A stretch of 19,691 bases of DNA from Fidelibacterota bacterium (GTDB lineage Bacteria > Fidelibacterota > Fidelibacteria > Fidelibacterales > Fidelibacteraceae). Both the position numbers and the translations under genes were made by a program. Below, piece after piece: positions 15,796 through 19,691 of the stretch (positions are counted from its first letter, which is position 1; each line of letters starts with the position of its first letter). Below the pieces are notes generated by a model that did not search any database, had not been told where the DNA came from, and saw nothing but the letters and a program-made list of their open reading frames with translations. The DNA is taken from positions 1-19,691 of the forward strand of contig JAOZRH010000025.1 of NCBI GenBank assembly GCA_029931905.1, given 5' to 3'.

Positions 15796-16893
15796 TTATT
15801 TCACCTTCTTTTTTGTTAATTCTTCAATATTTTTCCAAACCTTTGTTACCTCAACTTGATCTCCTGAACTACAATATTCTTGACCACGAACAACCAACAT
15901 ATCATCAACATTTAATCCATTTTCAACAATTGTTTCCCCTCGGATACCGCCTTTAATACTAACTTGTTGTTTTTGAATTGTATCGTTTTTTAGAATAGAA
16001 ACACTCCAATACCCATCTTTCTTCTCAATTGCCTTTTCTGGAATTACAACATATTCTTTTGCCGGTTGTGCAATAAATATCTTAACACTTTCTCCTGCTA
16101 ATAATTTTAAATTAGTGTTATCAACTTCCACCTTGATAGGATATCCCCCATCTGGCGAACTTGTTTTTCCAACAAATACTATTTTTCCATTCACTACATT
16201 TTTATCATCATTGCTCAAATGTACAACAACATTTGAATTTAATGAAATGTTTTGAATTTCTTTTGCACTTACAGACAAATTTAATTTCAATGTTTTTATA
16301 TTTTGAATAACAAATGCTGGTGCAGAATTTACAGCCATTTGTCCCTTGTCAACTAATTTTGCACTTATATATCCCGAAATTGGTGCTTTTATAACCGTTC
16401 TATCAACTTGTCGTTTCGCCATTTTGTAACCAGCTTTTGCTTGATTTAATTGTGCTTTTGCAACATCATATGCAGTTTGGACACCATCAATTGTTGCTTC
16501 ACTACTAAATCCCTCTGCTTCTAATTTTTTTTGTCTGTCTAAATTTAATTTTGAATTTTTATATCCGGCTTCTGCTAATTGCAATACTGCTTTTGCCTGT
16601 TCCAACCCAATAATATAATCTGTTTTTTCAATTTGTGCCAAAGCTGTTCCCATCTTTACCATTTCGCCTTCATCAACTAATATTTTTGTGATTTTTCCAA
16701 CAACTTCTGGAAATATTTGTACTGTCGATACAGGTTGTAAAATTCCAGAAAATTCATTTGTCGAGTTTGTTTTGATTTTCTTAACTAATAAAACTTCAAC
16801 AGGTGTTTTAGCAATCACCGCCTTTTCTTCTACCTTTTTCGAACAACCAATCAATAAAATTATTATCATTAATAATGTAAAATACTTTTTCAT
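15796..16893 (-). CDS. RND efflux membrane-fusion (periplasmic adaptor) lipoprotein
   Basis: The adaptor links the RND pump to the outer-membrane channel. Residues 1-17 form a lipoprotein signal with lipobox LIGC (Cys 17), so it is anchored in the inner membrane by lipid. The lipoyl-like halves are visible (VQIFPEVVGKITKILVDEGEMVKMGTALAQIE and TVIKAPISGYISAKLVDKGQMV), enclosing an alpha-helical hairpin (about 90-165) that contacts the channel. A beta-barrel and a membrane-proximal domain follow (VVIPEKAIEKKDGYWSV to GDQVEV). At 365 residues it is family length. The ATG has a good Shine-Dalgarno (AGAGGAAAA). The gene is 29 bases after the tolC-like gene and abuts the pump gene without any space. 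Confidence 0.95.
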   Translation of the reverse strand: MKKYFTLLMIIILLIGCSKKVEEKAVIAKTPVEVLLVKKIKTNSTNEFSGILQPVSTVQIFPEVVGKITKILVDEGEMVKMGTALAQIEKTDYIIGLEQAKAVLQLAEAGYKNSKLNLDRQKKLEAEGFSSEATIDGVQTAYDVAKAQLNQAKAGYKMAKRQVDRTVIKAPISGYISAKLVDKGQMAVNSAPAFVIQNIKTLKLNLSVSAKEIQNISLNSNVVVHLSNDDKNVVNGKIVFVGKTSSPDGGYPIKVEVDNTNLKLLAGESVKIFIAQPAKEYVVIPEKAIEKKDGYWSVSILKNDTIQKQQVSIKGGIRGETIVENGLNVDDMLVVRGQEYCSSGDQVEVTKVWKNIEELTKKKVK

Positions 16894-16922
16894 TTTTTCC
16901 TCTCTTATTATTTTTATATCGT

Positions 16923-18236
16923 TTAATTTATTATCTCATCACTACTTTCAAAATCCAAATCATAACCACAACTTTGTAATAATTTATTATAACTAATATA
17001 ACGATCAATTTTTGTTGCAATTAAATTTATTTGAGCATTTTTATAAGAATTTCTAGCATCAATTAATTCAATTTGTGTGCTATTTCCATTTTTATAACTC
17101 GCATTCGTTGCATCAAAACTTTCCAATGAAGCCGTTACTTGTTTTTCTGCAATCGATAATTTTTTATTTGATAATTTATAATTTAAATAATTTGCTTTTA
17201 CTTCCATTTCTATACCAGTTTCAACTTGTTTAATAATTTCTTTCGTCTGTTTTAATTTCGCTTTAGCTTCTTGAACTTTTGCAACATTTGACAAACCTGT
17301 TGGCAATTCATATGAAAAAGATAATATTGCTCGCCAGTATTCCGATTTGCTTAACATTGATTCTGCATCACTTTTCTGCCAACTAAAAACCCCAGCTACA
17401 CTTGGCATATATCCACCACGAGAAGCACGAACTCCCCATTTTGCCATTGTTTCTGTCATCATTATAGATTGATAATTTGCACGATTTTCTTTTGCATAAT
17501 TTATTGCTTCATTTTCACTTTTTGTAAATTTCACATCTGGAATTTGATTGTCGAGAACAATATCGTTTGTTAATGATTGACCAATTAATATATTTAAATT
17601 GGCTTTTGATAATTCCAATCCCTGTTGTGCCGAAATTATTTGCTGTTCTATTTCCATACTGCTAACTTCTGCCTTCAATTTATCACTCAATTCAACCATT
17701 CCAATATCATACATTTTGTTTGTCATACGAATGTTTTCGTCTATCAGTGTTTTTGTAGCATTTGTAATATCTACGATCCCTTTCAATTTAACTACATTGT
17801 AATATGCTTCAATCGTCTTAAATTTTATAAATTCTTTTTGCTCCAATAAATTCAGTTTTGACATTTCATAGTTTGTCCCGGCAATCATCGAACCACTCAA
17901 TATTGCACCACCAGTAAAAAGTGGAAGTGAAACATCAATCGACTGCGATCCAGTTTCCAATGGTTGAATAATAACTGGTTGCGGTCCAAAAACTCCAGCT
18001 GGAATTATATTTTCTTCATCATTCCTCATTTTTGTATAACCAAATTTAACAGTTGGCAAGTGATTCGCTCTCGCTTCCCATCTGTTCCAATAAGATTCTT
18101 GTACTTTTGCTTTATTTTCACTTAGTTGATGATTGTTATTTAATGCCAATTGAATAGCATCTAAACAGCTTATACTTCCATCAGCATTGACAATACCAAC
18201 TACAAAAATAATTATTAATATTAATCTTTTTATCAT
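16923..18236 (-). CDS. TolC-like outer-membrane efflux protein
   Basis: The 437-residue protein has a signal peptide (about residues 1-18, cleaved after VNA) and the duplicated helical/beta pattern of outer-membrane efflux proteins: early SCLDAIQLALNNNHQL, a first-half GSQSIDVSLPLFTGG beta segment, and the second repeat with SFSYELPTGLSNVAKVQEAKAKLKQT, ending in the STQIELIDARNSYKNAQINLI motif typical of the family. Three copies should form the barrel and periplasmic tunnel. Its ATG overlaps the tetR stop by 4 bases (ATGA), and AAGGAG lies inside tetR 7 bases upstream, so translation is coupled. It is the second gene of the efflux transcript. Confidence 0.95.
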   Translation of the reverse strand: MIKRLILIIIFVVGIVNADGSISCLDAIQLALNNNHQLSENKAKVQESYWNRWEARANHLPTVKFGYTKMRNDEENIIPAGVFGPQPVIIQPLETGSQSIDVSLPLFTGGAILSGSMIAGTNYEMSKLNLLEQKEFIKFKTIEAYYNVVKLKGIVDITNATKTLIDENIRMTNKMYDIGMVELSDKLKAEVSSMEIEQQIISAQQGLELSKANLNILIGQSLTNDIVLDNQIPDVKFTKSENEAINYAKENRANYQSIMMTETMAKWGVRASRGGYMPSVAGVFSWQKSDAESMLSKSEYWRAILSFSYELPTGLSNVAKVQEAKAKLKQTKEIIKQVETGIEMEVKANYLNYKLSNKKLSIAEKQVTASLESFDATNASYKNGNSTQIELIDARNSYKNAQINLIATKIDRYISYNKLLQSCGYDLDFESSDEIIN

Positions 18237-18820
18237 TTGTTCTCCTTACTTTTCATTCCATCATATAATATCGCATATAAATTGTCCACAATTTCTTTTT
18301 TTGTAAAATTTTTTATGTTTCCTTGCATTGGTCCCATAGGACTATGTAAAGCACTTAAAAAACTCATTGCCAAAAATTTGGAATCAATATCATCTCTTAT
18401 TTCTCTATTTTCAATTCCCCTTTTTATAACCGAATTTAATATTTCAAAATTTTCACTAATAAATTCAAGAATATCAATTTTGTTATATATTTGTTTAAAT
18501 TTTCCAATCATCATTTGACGAACAAATTGTTCCTCATAATTATTCTTCATTGAAAGAGACACCGAATGTTCCATCCATAGTTTTAAAATCCCCCAAGTAG
18601 AAATATCTTGTAAAGATAATTTCTTATTAAATTCTAGAGCATCTTTTAGAATTTTTTTAACAATTGATGTAAAAATTTCCTCTTTATTAGAAAAATGATA
18701 ATATAATGCCGCCTTTGAGATATTTAATTCCTCTGATATTTGCCTCAATGATGTTTCCGTATATCCATTCCCAGTAAACATTTTAATCGCCACTCGTTGT
18801 ATTTTTTCTTTTGTATTCAT
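18233..18820 (-). CDS. TetR-family transcriptional repressor of the efflux operon
   Basis: The N-terminal 50 residues hold a typical TetR helix-turn-helix (TETSLRQISEELNISKAALYYHF, residues 21-43, with the KAALYYHF recognition pattern), followed by an all-helical ligand-binding and dimerisation domain with no family-specific motif; 195 residues is a normal length. It is the first gene of its own target operon, overlapping the tolC-like start by 4 bases. An 18-base imperfect palindrome covers the promoter about 20-40 bases upstream, so it probably represses itself and the pump until a substrate binds. AAGGAA stands 9 bases before the ATG. Confidence 0.95.
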   Translation of the reverse strand: MNTKEKIQRVAIKMFTGNGYTETSLRQISEELNISKAALYYHFSNKEEIFTSIVKKILKDALEFNKKLSLQDISTWGILKLWMEHSVSLSMKNNYEEQFVRQMMIGKFKQIYNKIDILEFISENFEILNSVIKRGIENREIRDDIDSKFLAMSFLSALHSPMGPMQGNIKNFTKKEIVDNLYAILYDGMKSKENK

Positions 18821-18838
18821 ATTACAATTCCTTTTTTT

Positions 18839-18856
18839 ACTTAACGGTCGGTAAGT
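18839..18856. promoter_or_regulatory. Probable TetR operator palindrome
   Basis: The 18-base sequence ACTTAACGGTCGGTAAGT equals its reverse complement at 14 of 18 positions, with perfect outer ACTTA/TAAGT arms and a C-G-rich core that stands out in AT-rich surroundings. Size and form match known TetR-family operators. It overlaps the expected -10 region of the tetR promoter, so binding would block polymerase. Confidence 0.75.
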
Positions 18857-18881
18857 TAATATAATTAAAAGATGTTGTCAA
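18853..18881 (-). promoter_or_regulatory. Promoter of the tetR-efflux operon
   Basis: A perfect -35 box TTGACA lies at 18881-18876 on the minus strand. After 17 bases the hexamer is TAACTT (18858-18853), a weak -10; a shorter-spaced TATTAA is an alternative. Transcription would begin about 25 bases before the tetR ATG. The -10 overlaps the operator palindrome. Confidence 0.55.
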
Positions 18882-19094
18882 GAAGTTTTTTAAATATTAA
18901 TAAAACTTTGAATGATTGAAAATGTTTTATAAATTACAACAAAGATGGTAAAAAAGGAAAAAATATTAATGTAAAATAAATCGTCTAACTTTTAAAGATG
19001 TTGGATATCCAATTGTGCTTGATGTTATTTTTTAAAAATAAATTAATTGAAATTACGATAAAACAGAATAATGTGTAATAAAAAAGGATAAGTT
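18882..19094. other. Intergenic gap between tetR and the right-edge lipoprotein gene
   Basis: About 210 bases of AT-rich sequence with no clear gene. It should hold the promoter of the plus-strand gene at 19095. A TTGAAA at 19047-19052 could be a -35 box, but the downstream -10 match is poor. AAAAAGGA at 19081-19088 is the ribosome-binding site of that gene. Confidence 0.35.
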
Positions 19095-19691
19095 ATGAAA
19101 CAAGCAAAACTTTTTGTGTCAGTAGTAATTATTGGATTGTTATTACTGCTTAGGTGCAGTTCAGAGAATCAGAATCTTCCTATCCGTGGTGAATCTTTTA
19201 CTATCAATTATGTACCTTCAGAAAACGGAATTTTGGAAGAATCGGAATCTATAACAGTTGTATATGCTTTCGATTATTGGGGAACAAAAGGTAGCGCTCA
19301 GCGGGGCAAAGAATCGCTGTTTTTAAATGTGGAACAACCTGATTCCGGAAGAGCATTTAAATCAGTAATGAATAAATCAGATCAATACTGGACAACTTCA
19401 ATTGATATTCCGAAGAATGCAGAATTGTTATCATATTATTTTACAAATGGAAATAAATTTGATTATAATGACAAAAAGACTTTCGTCTTGTATATTACAA
19501 ATTCTAAAGGCGAGATTGTAAAAAATTCAAAATTCCGAAATATTGCTTTTCTTGCAATGGCTGGCGAAGATAATGAAAGACAAATCATAGAAGCCGAAAA
19601 AGAGATTCAACACTATCCAAAAAGCTGGCTTGTCTATATTGCTCTATGGAATAAAAAATTTAATACGGCAAAAAACATGTCTGAATTAATT
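19095..19691 (+). CDS. Putative lipoprotein of unknown function (C-terminus outside window)
   Basis: I translated this frame by hand: ATG 19095, AAGGA 8-9 bases upstream, 199 codons open to the window edge. Residues 1-21 are a basic, Leu/Val/Ile-rich signal ending in LLLLRCSS, so Cys 21 is a likely lipidation site, although Arg just before the Cys is unusual. Residues about 25-150 look beta-rich, with aromatic clusters (VVYAFDYWGTKG, YWTTSIDIPKNAELLSYYF, KFDYNDKKTFVLY) that recall immunoglobulin- or carbohydrate-binding-type sandwiches. From about 155 on it turns helical (EAEKEIQHYPKSWLVYIALW), suggesting TPR-like repeats. Proteins of this style in related bacteria sometimes continue into a thioredoxin-like domain; that is recollection, not something visible here. 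It is divergent from the efflux operon. Confidence 0.7.
   Translation, partial: MKQAKLFVSVVIIGLLLLLRCSSENQNLPIRGESFTINYVPSENGILEESESITVVYAFDYWGTKGSAQRGKESLFLNVEQPDSGRAFKSVMNKSDQYWTTSIDIPKNAELLSYYFTNGNKFDYNDKKTFVLYITNSKGEIVKNSKFRNIAFLAMAGEDNERQIIEAEKEIQHYPKSWLVYIALWNKKFNTAKNMSELI

Noticed and set aside
18960..19077. Short frames in the tetR-lipoprotein spacer, including a protein-like LTFKDVGYPIVLDVIF
   Set aside because: That frame has no start codon and is about 20 codons long between two stops. An overlapping 26-codon frame from ATG in another phase has no Shine-Dalgarno or recognisable similarity.

Overview
This is a strongly AT-rich stretch (by eye about 30% GC, not counted) of a bacterial chromosome with short intergenic gaps. 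The organism builds a Kdo-containing lipopolysaccharide outer membrane: the window holds kdsC, kdsD, lptC and lptB, a TolC-type outer-membrane factor, and several lipoproteins. Codon use looks uniform, and there is no insertion sequence, phage gene, CRISPR array, tRNA or rRNA. The gene order (kdsC-kdsD-lptC-lptB-rpoN; ybaB-recR-pgsA-pgpA-cinA) and the lipoprotein style suggest the FCB group, perhaps Marinimicrobia or Cloacimonadota, but that placement is an inference.

Left part, minus strand, 1-6320: a six-gene cassette runs kdsC > kdsD > GyrI-like lipoprotein > lptC > lptB > rpoN > hslV with gaps or overlaps of 0-30 bases, so it reads as one transcript from a promoter near 6350. It joins Kdo synthesis, LPS transport, the alternative sigma factor 54 and the HslV protease. 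Beyond a gap of about 200 bases lies an ExeA/GspA-type AAA ATPase, cut by the window edge.

Middle, plus strand, 6573-8588: a two-gene unit encodes an M16 zinc peptidase and a NodB-family polysaccharide deacetylase. It converges without any gap on a minus-strand housekeeping operon, ybaB > recR > pgsA > pgpA > cinA (8662-11999). That operon ends in a 28-codon remnant of thpR, cut off exactly where the deacetylase gene ends. A GNAT acetyltransferase precedes ybaB.

Right part, minus strand, 12598-18820: a tetR > tolC-like > membrane-fusion lipoprotein > RND pump operon forms a complete tripartite efflux system. It has a clear promoter overlapped by a palindromic operator, so autorepression is likely, and an intrinsic terminator at its end. 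A divergent plus-strand lipoprotein of unknown role runs off the right edge.

Most of the window is ordinary core genome. The items most worth a second look are the GyrI-like lipoprotein inserted between kdsD and lptC, the thpR remnant at a rearrangement junction, and an RND pump with a roughly 40-residue cytoplasmic insertion and altered proton-relay residues. I see no clear sign of a wholly new system.
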